DNA of 64,000 nucleotides, taken from positions 4,117,564 through 4,181,563 of the forward strand of contig NZ_LN614827.1 in assembly GCF_000953135.1 (NCBI RefSeq), given 5' to 3'. The DNA comes from Legionella fallonii LLAP-10. GTDB lineage: Bacteria > Pseudomonadota > Gammaproteobacteria > Legionellales > Legionellaceae. Numbering within the stretch: the stretch's first letter is position 1; each line of letters begins with the position of its first letter. Under the pieces are notes generated by a model. The model had not been told where the DNA came from, searched no databases, and was given only the letters and a program-made list of their open reading frames with translations. The translations under genes and the position numbers were made by a program. This document shows, piece after piece, positions 29,572 to 42,069 of the stretch.

Positions 29572-29611
29572 TGACAAACCTGTTCAATATTTGTCATGTT
29601 TTTGCTATAAT
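29572..29611 (+). promoter_or_regulatory. Promoter with overlapping palindrome, OTU protease gene
   Basis: TTCAAT (29583-29588), a 17-bp spacer and a perfect TATAAT (29606-29611) lie 33 bp before the ATG at 29645. TGACAAA (29572-29578) and TTTGTCA (29590-29596) form a perfect 7-bp inverted repeat with an 11-bp spacer spanning the -35, the arrangement expected of an operator. Confidence 0.55.
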
Positions 29612-29644
29612 GATTTTTATTTAACACGCGAAAAGAGTATCCCA

Positions 29645-31003
29645 ATGCAAAACAAACAGTTTTCAGAAGAGATCGTTATCAGAAGGAACATAGAGCACAA
29701 TAAATTACGCGGTGTTCCTGATAAAGGAGACTGTTTTTACATTGCCGCAGTATTACAATTATTATGCGCTCCGGTGAGTTCTCCCTACGATACCTTTAAG
29801 AAACGTTTTGACGCGTTGCTCGTTAAGTTAAATGAGTTTGAGGTAGATACGAAGAATCTTAACGCTGATTTATTACAAAGAGAAATTGAACGATACTACG
29901 ATAAGGGCGTAAGAAATACCCCCGAAGATCTAAATAATACCCCTCAGTTAGCCCATCTTATCCGATGTGTACGTCTTTGCTTAGTGAATCATACGAAAAA
30001 ACTAGTTGCTCGGGGTGACGTTGCATTTATATATACTCTCCTTGATGATCACCATTATGGTCTTGATGAAGAAGAACAAATAGCTGCAGTTATTGAAAAA
30101 CTCAATAAACATATTACTGATAGGTATTATGCTGATGCCGTGATGATGCAGGCGTTTACTGATGTCTTTGATTGCTCTATAGAACTGTTTACTTTTAATA
30201 GTCATCAACATGTTTTTGAAAACAATAATCGTCAATTTGAAAAAGATAGAGCCGGTTCAACTATTCAAATAGCGCACGTTAATGGTGAAGACCCGCTGTC
30301 AGACAGCCCCATTAAAAATCATTATGATCGCTTCTTTTCCGCAGCTCCAGCACAACAGCAAACGGCGCAACAAGTAACACCACCTACTCGCCCTATTAAT
30401 ACAGTGGTTACCCCCCCGCAAGTAGATACAACCATTACTATAGAGACACCGGTGGTACCGCCACAACAACCCCTATCCGATCTGGAACAACTACGCCTCT
30501 ATGCGCAAAATACTCAGAAAACTAGCCCTTTATTTTCTCAGGCTCTTTTCAATTACATTAATATAGTAGACGATGCTGCAAGAAAAAATAAAAACCATAC
30601 GATAGTATTAGATCAACTTGATAAGACTACATCAAGTGTTAAAACTGCTCTCCAAGGAAATAACCCTCAGGCTCTTCTTGAGGCAGCAAATACAGCCCAT
30701 GGTAATGTTTCGTTGCCGAAAAAAATAGGTCTGGCAATTTGTGGTGCTCTTTGTATTTTAGCTGGACTCGTGGGAATTGGCCTTGCCGCTGCATCAATCG
30801 TCGCCAGCCATGGCCTCAGTACCCCCCTGGCATTATGGAGTGCTAGCCTCGCAGTTAATATCATCATTATGGGAGCTAGTTTATTCGCTGGCAGTGCTGG
30901 TGCTTGTGCCTTTTTCAGTCAAGCACAGGATAAAGATGCGGCAAAAGCGACTAAAGAATTGCATGAAGCTTTTGTAACAGATGCGCCATTGGGACTTAAT
31001 TAA
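29645..31003 (+). CDS. OTU-family cysteine protease (putative deubiquitinase effector) with C-terminal membrane segments
   Basis: Residues 22-235 form an ovarian-tumour-type protease: Asp/Cys motif in [13 protein letters not shown] (C30), helix-strand core [20 protein letters not shown], and IQIAHV followed by the catalytic His in NHYDRF (H226). A Pro/Thr/Gln-rich linker follows (about 237-280). Two or three hydrophobic segments (about 358-425; [20 protein letters not shown], then [15 protein letters not shown]) suggest membrane anchoring. The start was put at ATG 29645 because the upstream in-frame codon is a TTG inside the promoter. OTU proteases remove ubiquitin and occur in bacteria mainly as host-directed effectors; Dot/Icm export is inference. 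Neighbours are the J-domain remnant and the phosphatase. Confidence 0.82.
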   Translation: MQNKQFSEEIVIRRNIEHNKLRGVPDKGDCFYIAAVLQLLCAPVSSPYDTFKKRFDALLVKLNEFEVDTKNLNADLLQREIERYYDKGVRNTPEDLNNTPQLAHLIRCVRLCLVNHTKKLVARGDVAFIYTLLDDHHYGLDEEEQIAAVIEKLNKHITDRYYADAVMMQAFTDVFDCSIELFTFNSHQHVFENNNRQFEKDRAGSTIQIAHVNGEDPLSDSPIKNHYDRFFSAAPAQQQTAQQVTPPTRPINTVVTPPQVDTTITIETPVVPPQQPLSDLEQLRLYAQNTQKTSPLFSQALFNYINIVDDAARKNKNHTIVLDQLDKTTSSVKTALQGNNPQALLEAANTAHGNVSLPKKIGLAICGALCILAGLVGIGLAAASIVASHGLSTPLALWSASLAVNIIIMGASLFAGSAGACAFFSQAQDKDAAKATKELHEAFVTDAPLGLN

Positions 31004-31010
31004 TAGAAAA

Positions 31011-31166
31011 TCTGGATTCAAAAAAATATCGGCGATAGAATTTCATCAAGAGGTTGCTCAAGCAGGAGTTGTTGATGTGAGTATCTTTTTAAAACAAAGG
31101 GAAATTTATTACTTGGGTTAAGATGGAAAATACTTTTTTAAACCCGCGTCTTTTAAGGTCTTTTGA
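31011..31166 (+). pseudogene. Possible small gene remnant with in-frame stops
   Basis: One frame reads [19 protein letters not shown], then [14 protein letters not shown], a TAA, then DGKYFFKPASFKVF and a TGA. The amino-acid composition looks coding, and the run continues through the stop, so it may be the decayed start or end of a gene lost in this island. No family is recognisable. Confidence 0.3.
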
Positions 31167-31259
31167 CATTTGATCTGAAATTAAAGTTCTTGCCGGAACG
31201 GCTAGTGTTCATTTTTAGTAGAATTAATTAATAAGCTCTGAGAGAATTAATTAATGGCT

Positions 31260-31351
31260 CTCTTTCCAAACTCATGCTTCGGTTATACCGTTCTCGAACT
31301 CTCATATAACTTCCGCACACGCTCAGGTTCTGGCCCCCAGTTTGGAAAGAG
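31260..31351. repeat. Nested inverted repeat upstream of the phosphatase gene
   Basis: CTCTTTCCAAACT (31260-31272) and AGTTTGGAAAGAG (31339-31351) are perfect 13-bp arms, enclosing GTTATA and TATAAC as an inner pair. Just to the left, AGAATTAATTAAT occurs twice as a direct repeat. The structure ends 33 bp before the ATG at 31385 and could be a leader RNA fold or a small mobile-element relic. The rest of the 31004-31384 gap holds only the remnant listed above. Confidence 0.7.
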
Positions 31352-31384
31352 CTCTATTAAAATATAACCACACGGAGAGCTGTT

Positions 31385-32350
31385 ATGCCTAAGAAAAAAC
31401 TTCCTGAAACTGAATTTGCCCTCTTTAACGCAGCATTGTCATTATTGGTTCACCTTGATGCCCAAGACTCAGAGCATGTTCCAGCCCAAAAGAAGTTAGT
31501 GCAATTGTGTTGTGCTGGAGCAATGCAAGGTAATGAGAAGGATGAAGCCGAAAATAAGGTCAATCAATTTATTGAAAAATTTCGTCGAAAAAGTTCCAGA
31601 CACTATGGTGAGGAGGGTTTTGATTTACGAGTTATATCCGAATCATTAAGAGACGAGGAGGAGCAAACGAATTATCTACTACACAGCCATAAATTTACTT
31701 ACACCAATCAACGTCAACTAATCAATATAGTCACAAAAATTATTAATCATTTTCATTTAGAAGAACTTGCCAAGCTCTTTGGGGAAAAATATTTTCCTGA
31801 GGTCGATTGTATTACAGTGGTGCAGCATCTTGACCCTGAGTATAAAAAAGATGGGCCACATACTGCTGAAACACGTTACCCGTCTTTATTAACCGTAATG
31901 CGTAATGTAAAAAATGATTGTGATATTACTCAACCAAGTCAGGAACTGTTTAAAACTAGATTGGGATTTCGTTTAGTACCAAAAAATAAAATGAATCCAC
32001 GACTGCCTCTTTTTCTTTCCGAAATAAGTGAAGGAACACCCGCTGAATTGAAATATCACATTGGAGAAGAGGAGCGATTAATTACTGGCGGTCAAATTAT
32101 TGCCACAGAAGAAGTTCTGAAAAGAAATGGAAATAAACATGCTAGCCCGGTCCCAGGACCTTTATACTTAAGTTCATTTCCTGTGGTTAGCTCTGCTTAT
32201 AAGACAGAGACCATTGACGACTTGCTGTCTAAAGGCGTTTGCTCCGTTCTTACTATTGAGGCAAACAATGTTCCACAAAGGATTTATGATGAAGAAAAAA
32301 AAGCTCTTCCTTCAGCATGGGGTGACAGTTGGCCTTATTCAATGTCCTGA
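31385..32350 (+). CDS. Dual-specificity phosphatase-like protein, N-terminal part (frameshifted)
   Basis: ATG 31385 follows GGAGAGCTGTT. The 321-residue frame is mostly helical and unrecognised up to about residue 250. It then shows PGPLYLSSFPVVSSAYKTET and the IDDLLSKGVCSVLTIE segment, the usual first strands and helix of dual-specificity phosphatases. It stops at 32350, before any catalytic site. The catalytic part is in the next frame. One base fewer in the A8 tract at 32295-32302 would fuse both parts into a 567-aa protein. So this is either a disrupted gene, a frameshift by slippage, or a sequencing error. The N-terminal region lacks a known domain. Confidence 0.6.
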   Translation: MPKKKLPETEFALFNAALSLLVHLDAQDSEHVPAQKKLVQLCCAGAMQGNEKDEAENKVNQFIEKFRRKSSRHYGEEGFDLRVISESLRDEEEQTNYLLHSHKFTYTNQRQLINIVTKIINHFHLEELAKLFGEKYFPEVDCITVVQHLDPEYKKDGPHTAETRYPSLLTVMRNVKNDCDITQPSQELFKTRLGFRLVPKNKMNPRLPLFLSEISEGTPAELKYHIGEEERLITGGQIIATEEVLKRNGNKHASPVPGPLYLSSFPVVSSAYKTETIDDLLSKGVCSVLTIEANNVPQRIYDEEKKALPSAWGDSWPYSMS

Positions 32351-33089
32351 TATGCATGCTATGAGAGCATTTCATACATTATTCGCAGCTCAATATTTAT
32401 TGTGTGAGGCATTAGGCCGTCTTCCACGAATCAACGATCCCGAATACGGTGAGTTAATTCATACACTGATGGAAAAAAGATTTGAAAACTCAGATAGTGA
32501 ACTTTTGATAAATGAAAAATCAAAACTTAAAGTGGTTTACGATAAAGTAACCTCTCTCTTTTCTCATAAAAAAGAGAGTGATGAAGCACTCTATTGCCGC
32601 AGCTTCCTCCAACAATGCCAATCTGATAAACAAACCGGACATGATTCGAGCCCCTCTACTGAAAAGAACGATGGCAAAGTACTTGTCCATTGCAAAGCAG
32701 GAATGAGTCGAAGTGCTACGACATTACTTTCAATGTATATTTTCTTTATTGACATTATATTACGTTGGCATGCTAAAGATTTTATCCATAGTGAAGAGGA
32801 CGAAGCATTTTTTGGAGCAATCATTAAAGCCCTATATCATCCAAGTAAAGATCCCATAAATGATGTGACCAATATTGTTCATATCTTTTCTAAAAATTAT
32901 CGACATATTACTCCTCTTGATGAGCAAATTCTGGTATTAGCGCAGCTTATTCAATATAAGCGCCAGCTGCTTATAACTTCCGAGCTTCACTATGATGGCA
33001 CATTACTCGCAGAAGAAAATCAGGAAACAACCGATTTGGCACCTAGGTATAGTAGCTCGAGCAATTTCATAAGCCCTAATGCGTTATAG
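32286..33089 (+). CDS. Dual-specificity phosphatase-like protein, catalytic part (frameshifted)
   Basis: This frame carries the phosphatase signature HCKAGMSRSATT (CX5R, Cys codon at 32691) after VLV, and VGLIQCPDMHAMRAFH, which continues the fold begun in the preceding frame. The ATG at 32286 has an AAAGGA just upstream, so separate translation is possible, but that start would remove the first strands of the fold. I therefore favour an original single gene 31385-33089. Helical tail residues follow the active-site helix. CX5R enzymes dephosphorylate proteins or phosphoinositides; substrates cannot be told. Effector role is inference. Confidence 0.65.
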   Translation: MMKKKKLFLQHGVTVGLIQCPDMHAMRAFHTLFAAQYLLCEALGRLPRINDPEYGELIHTLMEKRFENSDSELLINEKSKLKVVYDKVTSLFSHKKESDEALYCRSFLQQCQSDKQTGHDSSPSTEKNDGKVLVHCKAGMSRSATTLLSMYIFFIDIILRWHAKDFIHSEEDEAFFGAIIKALYHPSKDPINDVTNIVHIFSKNYRHITPLDEQILVLAQLIQYKRQLLITSELHYDGTLLAEENQETTDLAPRYSSSSNFISPNAL

Positions 33090-33292
33090 GTCGCGGCGTT
33101 TTTTGCGCTGTCTTGAAGCATAAACACAAGATTTTTGTCTTAGTGGATGCTTCGAGACGGGGTTTCCACCCCTCCTCAGCACAAACGGTTTTGGGGTAAT
33201 TGAATTTCTTATCCGTAACTGACGTTCATTTATTAAAGGATGTCTAAACATCGGAAATGTTAACAAGTGGGTAAATTTATTAGGAGAAGATA

Positions 33293-33865
33293 ATGCTGCC
33301 AGAATATGAAGAAATTATTAGACGATTAAAGCAAAATGATGTCAGTCTCACTAGATTGAATCTGCGACAAAAAAACTTAACGGCTGAAGAATCCCAACAA
33401 TTTTTTAACGCCTTGGAAGAAAATACCACGGTTACCACACTACAATTTCTAAATAATAACTCAAGTGGTGTTGCCGCTATTGCTTTAAGCACAATGCTTC
33501 GAAGAAATCATACAATTGAAGAACTTGAGTTAGGTACCAATGAGATAAATAATGAAGATATTATTCATATTGTCAGAGGGCTAAAGGAAAATACTTCCGT
33601 AGTTATTCTTGATCTTAATAGCAACCTTTTCGATACAGCACAGCCTATCGCTGATCTACTCGAGCATAATAATTCTATTAAAGAAATTGATCTCACTAAC
33701 AGCAATATTAATGATACTGGATTTTTAGAAATTTATGCAGCATTGGAAAGAAATGAAAATTCATCGTTAACGGAATTTAATGTTTATTTTCCACCATTAT
33801 CTTGCATGGATGATTTCGATAGTTTATGTAGAGCGAGGCTTGAAAATAGCAGACGGCCATATTGA
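33293..33865 (+). CDS. Leucine-rich repeat protein (RNase-inhibitor type)
   Basis: A 190-aa protein made of about five LRR units of the RI/NLRC type: LTRLNLRQKNLTAEESQQFF, VTTLQFLNNN, IEELELGTNEINNEDI, VVILDLNSNLFD and IKEIDLTNSNINDTGF. ATG 33293 follows AGGAG. There is no signal peptide or second domain. It is last of the plus-strand eukaryotic-like genes before the convergent atp operon. LRR proteins of this kind in Legionella are often translocated; that is inference. Confidence 0.85.
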   Translation: MLPEYEEIIRRLKQNDVSLTRLNLRQKNLTAEESQQFFNALEENTTVTTLQFLNNNSSGVAAIALSTMLRRNHTIEELELGTNEINNEDIIHIVRGLKENTSVVILDLNSNLFDTAQPIADLLEHNNSIKEIDLTNSNINDTGFLEIYAALERNENSSLTEFNVYFPPLSCMDDFDSLCRARLENSRRPY

Positions 33866-33898
33866 AATTGAGTTTAAGAAAACCACTGATAATCAAGT

Positions 33899-33924
33899 GT
33901 TGGGCTTAGCATAGCGAGCCCAAC
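33899..33924. terminator. Bidirectional stem-loop between LRR gene and atpC
   Basis: GTTGGGCT (33899-33906) pairs with AGCCCAAC (33917-33924) around a 10-nt loop, between two convergent stop codons. A T-rich tract starts 10 bases further on the plus strand. Confidence 0.55.
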
Positions 33925-33936
33925 CTGTTGAATATT

Positions 33937-34359
33937 TTATTTGATATTTTTTCTGACTTTTTGGATGGCTCTTATCTGAGCGACAGCCCTTGCTAATTCA
34001 GCCGCGGCAAGAGAGTAATCAATGTCACCACCTTTATTTGCCATTGTTTCTTCTGCATGAGCTTTAGCTGCAAGTGCGGCTGCTTCATCTAGGTGATCAG
34101 CACGCTCAGCTACATCGGCCAACACGGTAACACAATGAGGTTGTACTTCAAGCATACCACCCTGTACATAATAAATCTCTTGGCTACCGCCAGGTAAAGT
34201 TACTCGAACTTCACCTGGTTTTAGTACAGTAAGTAGCGGGGCATGGCCTGCAGTAATACCTATTTCACCGAGTTCCCCAGTAGCTACAACCATCTCAGCT
34301 AAACCGGAGAATATTTCGTGTTCAGCACTAACAATATCCAAGTGCGTTGTAATAGTCAT
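33937..34359 (-). CDS. atpC: ATP synthase epsilon subunit (F1)
   Basis: Rotor/inhibitory subunit of F1. MTITTHLDIVSAEHEIFSG begins the N-terminal beta-sandwich; the helical hairpin (HLDEAAALAAKAHAEE) ends the protein. The ATG at 34359 follows GAGG and gives 140 aa, the usual length; an ATG at 34374 overlapping the atpD stop would add five residues. Last gene of the atp operon. Confidence 0.93.
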   Translation of the reverse strand: MTITTHLDIVSAEHEIFSGLAEMVVATGELGEIGITAGHAPLLTVLKPGEVRVTLPGGSQEIYYVQGGMLEVQPHCVTVLADVAERADHLDEAAALAAKAHAEETMANKGGDIDYSLAAAELARAVAQIRAIQKVRKNIK

Positions 34360-34370
34360 GTCATCTTGCC

Positions 34371-36625
<2,255 letters not shown>

Positions 36626-36651
36626 ATCTTACTTCGCCTTTATTGATTTAT

Positions 36652-36678
36652 AGGCCATTGCATTAAATGCAATGGCCT
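36652..36678 (-). repeat. Intercistronic hairpin between atpA and atpG
   Basis: AGGCCATTGCATT (36652-36664) and AATGCAATGGCCT (36666-36678) are perfect 13-bp arms about a single base. No T-run follows, so it is more likely an RNA-processing or stability element than a terminator. Confidence 0.6.
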
Positions 36679-36684
36679 TATAAT

Positions 36685-38238
36685 TTACCAGCTAGCTGTA
36701 CGTTTAAACTCTTCAACAGCCTTTTTCAGTTGTGCTTCAATATCATTATCATAGCCACCAGTTTCATTTATTGTGCGCAATAAAGAGGCATGTGAGCTAC
36801 GCATGTAATCGTGAAGAGAGGCTTCAAAAGATCCTATCTCGTTCACAGGAACATCATCTAAATATCCCTTTTCTACAACAAATAGGGAAACACTCATTTC
36901 GGCAACAGAAAGAGGTGAATATTGCTTTTGCTTCATTAATTCAGTAATACGTTGACCGCGCTCTAATTGCTTACGAGTAGCATCATCTAAGTCAGAAGCA
37001 AATTGAGAAAACGCTTCTAATTCACGGAATTGAGCAAGTGCAAGACGTGTACCACCACCTAACTTCTTCATGATTTTAGTTTGTGCAGCACCACCCACCC
37101 TTGATACAGATAATCCAGAGTTAATAGCAGGTCTGACACCAGAGTTAAATAAATCCACATCAAGGAAAATCTGGCCGTCAGTGATAGAAATCACGTTGGT
37201 TGGTACGAATGCAGATACGTCACCAGCTTGCGTTTCAATAATCGGCAATGCAGTTAATGACCCTGTTTTACCTTTAACTTCACCGTTCGTTAGCTTCTCA
37301 ACTTCGTCGGCATTAATTCGTGCCGCTCTTTCCAGTAAGCGTGAGTGCAAATAGAAGATATCTCCAGGATAAGCTTCGCGACCTGGTGGTCTGCGTAATA
37401 ATAAGGAGATTTGTCTGTATGCCCATGCTTGTTTGGTTAAATCATCATAGACGATTAAAGCATCTTCGCCATGCTCCATGAAATACTCACCCATGGTGCA
37501 ACCAGCGTAAGGAGCAATAAATTGCAGAGCTGCAGAATCAGAAGCACCTGCAACAACAACTATGGTATGCTCTAAAGCGCCATGCTCTTCTAGTTTACGA
37601 ACTATTGACGCAACTGAGGATGCTTTTTGCCCTATAGCAACATATACGCACTTAACTCCTGTGCCTTTTTGGTTAATGATGGCATCAATGGCAATTGCAG
37701 TTTTACCAGTTTGACGGTCACCGATAATCAACTCTCGTTGTCCACGGCCAACAGGAATCATCGCATCAATAGCTTTCAAACCTGTTTGTACAGGCTGGTC
37801 TACTGATTTACGAGAAATTACCCCTGGAGCAACTTTTTCAATTGCAGACATTCCAGAAGCATCAATAGGACCTTTTCCATCGATAGGGTTACCTAAAGCA
37901 TCCACAACACGACCTAAAAGTCCTCTACCTACTGGAACTTCTAAAATACGTCCAGTACATTTTCCTTTTTGACCTTCAGCCAAAGATGAAGAGTCACCAA
38001 GAATTACCGCCCCCACTGAATCTCTTTCTAAGTTAAGTGCTAGGCCATAAATACCGCCAGGAAACTCAATCATTTCACCAGCCATAGCATCAGCAAGGCC
38101 ATGCATACGAACGATACCGTCTTTTAAGCTGACGATCGTTCCTTCATTACGCGCTTCGGAGACTACTTGGAACTGATCAATTTTCTTTCTGATTAATTCG
38201 CTGATTTCAGAAGGATTTAACGCTACTTGTTCTGACAT
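36685..38238 (-). CDS. atpA: ATP synthase alpha subunit (F1)
   Basis: Non-catalytic nucleotide-binding subunit of F1, 517 aa. The P-loop GDRQTGKT lies near residue 169, [15 protein letters not shown] is the N-terminal barrel motif, and [20 protein letters not shown] is the usual alpha-beta interface motif. Confidence 0.97.
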   Translation of the reverse strand: MSEQVALNPSEISELIRKKIDQFQVVSEARNEGTIVSLKDGIVRMHGLADAMAGEMIEFPGGIYGLALNLERDSVGAVILGDSSSLAEGQKGKCTGRILEVPVGRGLLGRVVDALGNPIDGKGPIDASGMSAIEKVAPGVISRKSVDQPVQTGLKAIDAMIPVGRGQRELIIGDRQTGKTAIAIDAIINQKGTGVKCVYVAIGQKASSVASIVRKLEEHGALEHTIVVVAGASDSAALQFIAPYAGCTMGEYFMEHGEDALIVYDDLTKQAWAYRQISLLLRRPPGREAYPGDIFYLHSRLLERAARINADEVEKLTNGEVKGKTGSLTALPIIETQAGDVSAFVPTNVISITDGQIFLDVDLFNSGVRPAINSGLSVSRVGGAAQTKIMKKLGGGTRLALAQFRELEAFSQFASDLDDATRKQLERGQRITELMKQKQYSPLSVAEMSVSLFVVEKGYLDDVPVNEIGSFEASLHDYMRSSHASLLRTINETGGYDNDIEAQLKKAVEEFKRTASW

Positions 38239-38255
38239 GAAAACTATCCTCTAAA

Positions 38256-38798
38256 TTAAGCGGCTAGGTCGGTGCTAAGTTTATTAAGCTTGCCTCGAAC
38301 TGAACCATCGATAACTAAATCACCTGCTTGTATTACAGCACCACCAAGCAATGAAGGATCAATATTAATATTTAATGATACCTTACGTTTTGTACGGTTA
38401 CTTAACGAATCTATCAATTTCTGTTGTTGATCGGCTGTTAACATAGAAAAACTACTGACATGTACATGCAATGTTTTTTCTTGCTCGGCCCTATGAGCTT
38501 CATACAAACCCTTGATTTCTGGTAACAATAAAAGTCTTTTATTCGTGGCCAATAAAGCAATTAAATTATGTAATGACTCACTTTCATTGCTTTTAGAACC
38601 ACAAACTGATTGCAGCAGGTCAATTTGTTGCTCAACTTCGGATTTAGGATTGGTAATAAATTCAAATGCAATTGAGTCTAGAACTGCTTGAGAAAGATTA
38701 AGCAAATATTCAGACCACTCAGCTAATTTATCTGCGGCTAATGCATGTTCAAAAATTGCTTTTGCATAAGGTCTGGCTATGGTGGTGCTATCTGACAT
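38256..38798 (-). CDS. atpH: ATP synthase delta subunit (F1)
   Basis: Stator connector between F1 and subunit b, 180 aa. The N-terminal helical bundle begins [15 protein letters not shown]; the C-terminal [20 protein letters not shown] motif is diagnostic. It is flanked by atpF (1-bp gap) and atpA (17-bp gap). Confidence 0.95.
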   Translation of the reverse strand: MSDSTTIARPYAKAIFEHALAADKLAEWSEYLLNLSQAVLDSIAFEFITNPKSEVEQQIDLLQSVCGSKSNESESLHNLIALLATNKRLLLLPEIKGLYEAHRAEQEKTLHVHVSSFSMLTADQQQKLIDSLSNRTKRKVSLNINIDPSLLGGAVIQAGDLVIDGSVRGKLNKLSTDLAA

Positions 38799-38799
38799 T

Positions 38800-39270
38800 T
38801 TAAATCTCTTCTATCAAGTTATCTAACAAGGCGCTGTTCGCGTTAGCATCGATTTCGCGCATTAGTATTTTTTCGGCACCCGTTACGGCTAATTTAGCAA
38901 CTTGCTTGCGAAGATCGTCTTTAGCATGATTCACTTGCTGAACCAGCTGCTCTTGTGCAATTTTTGCTTGAATTTGAGCTTCACGTCTTGCTGTTTCTTT
39001 TGCTTCTTCAATGATTTGCGCTGCTCGCTTGTTTGCTTTATCAATGATATCAGCAGACTGAGCCTTAGCTTGTTTCAACTCGTCTTTAACGCGGTGTTGA
39101 GCCAACTCTAGTTCTTTACGACCACGTTCAGCTGCAGATAAACCGTCAGCAATTTTCTCTTGGCGTTCTTCTAAAGCTTTTACTAACGGTGGCCAAACTA
39201 ATTTCATAGTAAACAATACAAAAGCGGCAAAAACCAACATTTGTACTACTAATGTAAGATTAATATCCAA
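38800..39270 (-). CDS. atpF: ATP synthase subunit b (Fo stator), TTG start
   Basis: Peripheral stalk of Fo. I place the start at a TTG (39270) eight bases after AGGAG; it gives [20 protein letters not shown] and 156 aa, exactly the usual length. The longer frame to 39300 runs through the intercistronic hairpin. A single N-terminal membrane helix is followed by a long charged coiled coil ([20 protein letters not shown]). Confidence 0.92.
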   Translation of the reverse strand: MDINLTLVVQMLVFAAFVLFTMKLVWPPLVKALEERQEKIADGLSAAERGRKELELAQHRVKDELKQAKAQSADIIDKANKRAAQIIEEAKETARREAQIQAKIAQEQLVQQVNHAKDDLRKQVAKLAVTGAEKILMREIDANANSALLDNLIEEI

Positions 39271-39292
39271 GTTATATCTCCTGTAACAATTA

Positions 39293-39308
39293 GGGCGCAC
39301 AGGCGCCC
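39293..39308 (-). repeat. Intercistronic hairpin between atpE and atpF
   Basis: GGGCGC (39293-39298) and GCGCCC (39303-39308) form a GC-only 6-bp stem with a 4-nt loop, 13 bp after the atpE stop. Such a stem could help keep atpE mRNA abundant relative to atpF. Confidence 0.5.
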
Positions 39309-39321
39309 CGTTTATGTGTTA

Positions 39322-39627
<306 letters not shown>

Positions 39628-39636
39628 TTAAATCGG

Positions 39637-40861
<1,225 letters not shown>

Positions 40862-40886
40862 ATATTCACCTAATTTCACCGCGCGA

Positions 40887-40915
40887 ATTATAAAACAATC
40901 AAGTTGAATAATCAA
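40887..40915 (-). promoter_or_regulatory. Promoter of the atp operon
   Basis: On the minus strand, TTGATT (40915-40910), a 17-bp spacer and a perfect TATAAT (40892-40887). Transcription would begin near 40880, 19 bp before the atpI GTG. Confidence 0.8.
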
Positions 40916-40949
40916 CGACGTTATTCAATTCTCAGGCTATAATATAAAT

Positions 40950-41093
40950 AGACCTCTTTCGTAACTTACCACAGAGCGACTAGGACTAGGAAATGTAAAG
41001 TGCGAAACCAAGGTGTTCACGTTAGCACATAAGGACTGTGAAACAGCACCACAAATATAATTGATCTCTGTAGTAGTGTTTCGAAAGAGGTCT
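40950..41093. repeat. MITE-like element with 12-bp terminal inverted repeats
   Basis: AGACCTCTTTCG (40950-40961) and CGAAAGAGGTCT (41082-41093) are perfect termini, extending to 15 of 16 with AAC. The 144-bp interior has no gene. Its ends resemble those of the element at 54170-54301. TA borders the left end. Confidence 0.75.
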
Positions 41094-41163
41094 GGTATTG
41101 GGTTTACCGTCTAAGAATTGGATGATAAGCAACTTTTAGTTCGATCTCGCGAAAGGAATTAAT

Positions 41164-41409
41164 ATGTCAGAGAAAATTCAACACACAGCAGCTGGTCTGC
41201 GCGAAAAAATGCTCAGTCGTTATAATGACGGTCGAGAGCACAAACACAACAAAAGTCATCTTTCATATAGGCAACACTGGAAATCTCACCCATGCACTCA
41301 ACGCGATGGAAAGGATGAAGAATCTGTGTTTGATGGGTCAACAGGTCTATTAAGACAATTTAAATTACGAAAAATGCGTAAACGACTGGATAAAGGTAGA
41401 ATCCATTGA
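41164..41409 (+). CDS. Small basic hypothetical protein, 81 aa
   Basis: No family recognised. ATG follows AAGGA with a suitable gap, and a clean intrinsic terminator follows the stop, so it looks like a real single-gene unit. The product is rich in Lys, Arg and His (REHKHNKSHLSYRQHWKSHP, LLRQFKLRKMRKRLDKG) and has no signal peptide. It might bind nucleic acid, but nothing shows this directly. It begins 71 bp after the MITE-like element. Confidence 0.6.
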   Translation: MSEKIQHTAAGLREKMLSRYNDGREHKHNKSHLSYRQHWKSHPCTQRDGKDEESVFDGSTGLLRQFKLRKMRKRLDKGRIH

Positions 41410-41466
41410 TACAGTATATGAGTTATCCTCCCAGGTTAGCCACTTCCTGGATTGGACGTGCAGCGA

Positions 41467-41500
41467 ATGGCCTGATTTTAATCAGGCCATATTTTTTATT
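41467..41500 (+). terminator. Intrinsic terminator of the 81-aa gene
   Basis: ATGGCCTGAT (41467-41476) pairs with ATCAGGCCAT (41481-41490) over a TTTA loop, followed by ATTTTTTATT. The T-run overlaps the 3' end of the convergent BON gene. Confidence 0.9.
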
Positions 41501-42068
41501 TACCTTGATAAGTATAATACCGAAAAATTTTGACAACCCGTTCAACACCATTAGTATACCTAGCAATTTGAACTACTTTTTCTGCTTCATCACGTTGTAC
41601 ATCACCCATTAAATAAACAACTCTGTCTGAAGTAACTACTTTAAAGACATTAGGATCTATAGAGGAGTCAGCAATGATTTGACTACGAATTTTTGTAGTT
41701 ATCCAGCTATCTTGAACACCATTGGAGGGAATTCTTTTTACGGTAATTACATTAAATAAACGCCTATAGCCTGTAACCTTACTGATTCGATGTCTTAACT
41801 CATCAAGAAGTTCAAGAGAGGGTAAATGCCCAGCTAATAATACATCCCCATTAAACACGGCAATATCTATAACACAGCTGGAATTATCAAAGGTCTTGTT
41901 AGCAGCCAAAACATTATTTATTGCAACAAGTATATGGTAGTCATTCAGTTTTTTATACAAACTATGCCTATCATAAACTGTAGTGGCGCCAGTCCATACC
42001 GTCCCCAAACAGCTAGATAAGCAGACGCAGAGAACAATAAGTATTATAAAACATCCTTGTTTTTTCAT
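41496..42068 (-). CDS. BON-domain lipoprotein (DolP paralog)
   Basis: 190-aa lipoprotein with lipobox LSSC (Cys20) and two BON domains (about 45-105 and 125-185): VFNGDVLLAGHLPSLELLDE and VVTSDRVVYLMGDVQRDEA. BON proteins bind phospholipid at the outer membrane and support envelope integrity. It shares layout and length with the next gene (42070-42642) and directly follows it, so the two arose by duplication. The second copy is more divergent in its first BON domain. Confidence 0.85.
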   Translation of the reverse strand: MKKQGCFIILIVLCVCLSSCLGTVWTGATTVYDRHSLYKKLNDYHILVAINNVLAANKTFDNSSCVIDIAVFNGDVLLAGHLPSLELLDELRHRISKVTGYRRLFNVITVKRIPSNGVQDSWITTKIRSQIIADSSIDPNVFKVVTSDRVVYLMGDVQRDEAEKVVQIARYTNGVERVVKIFRYYTYQGK

Positions 42069-42069
42069 T

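Noticed and set aside
33096..33181. Imperfect hairpin after the phosphatase gene as an intrinsic terminator
   Set aside because: Arms GTCTTGAAGCA and TGCTTCGAGAC pair with a wobble but no T-run follows; too weak to list as a feature.
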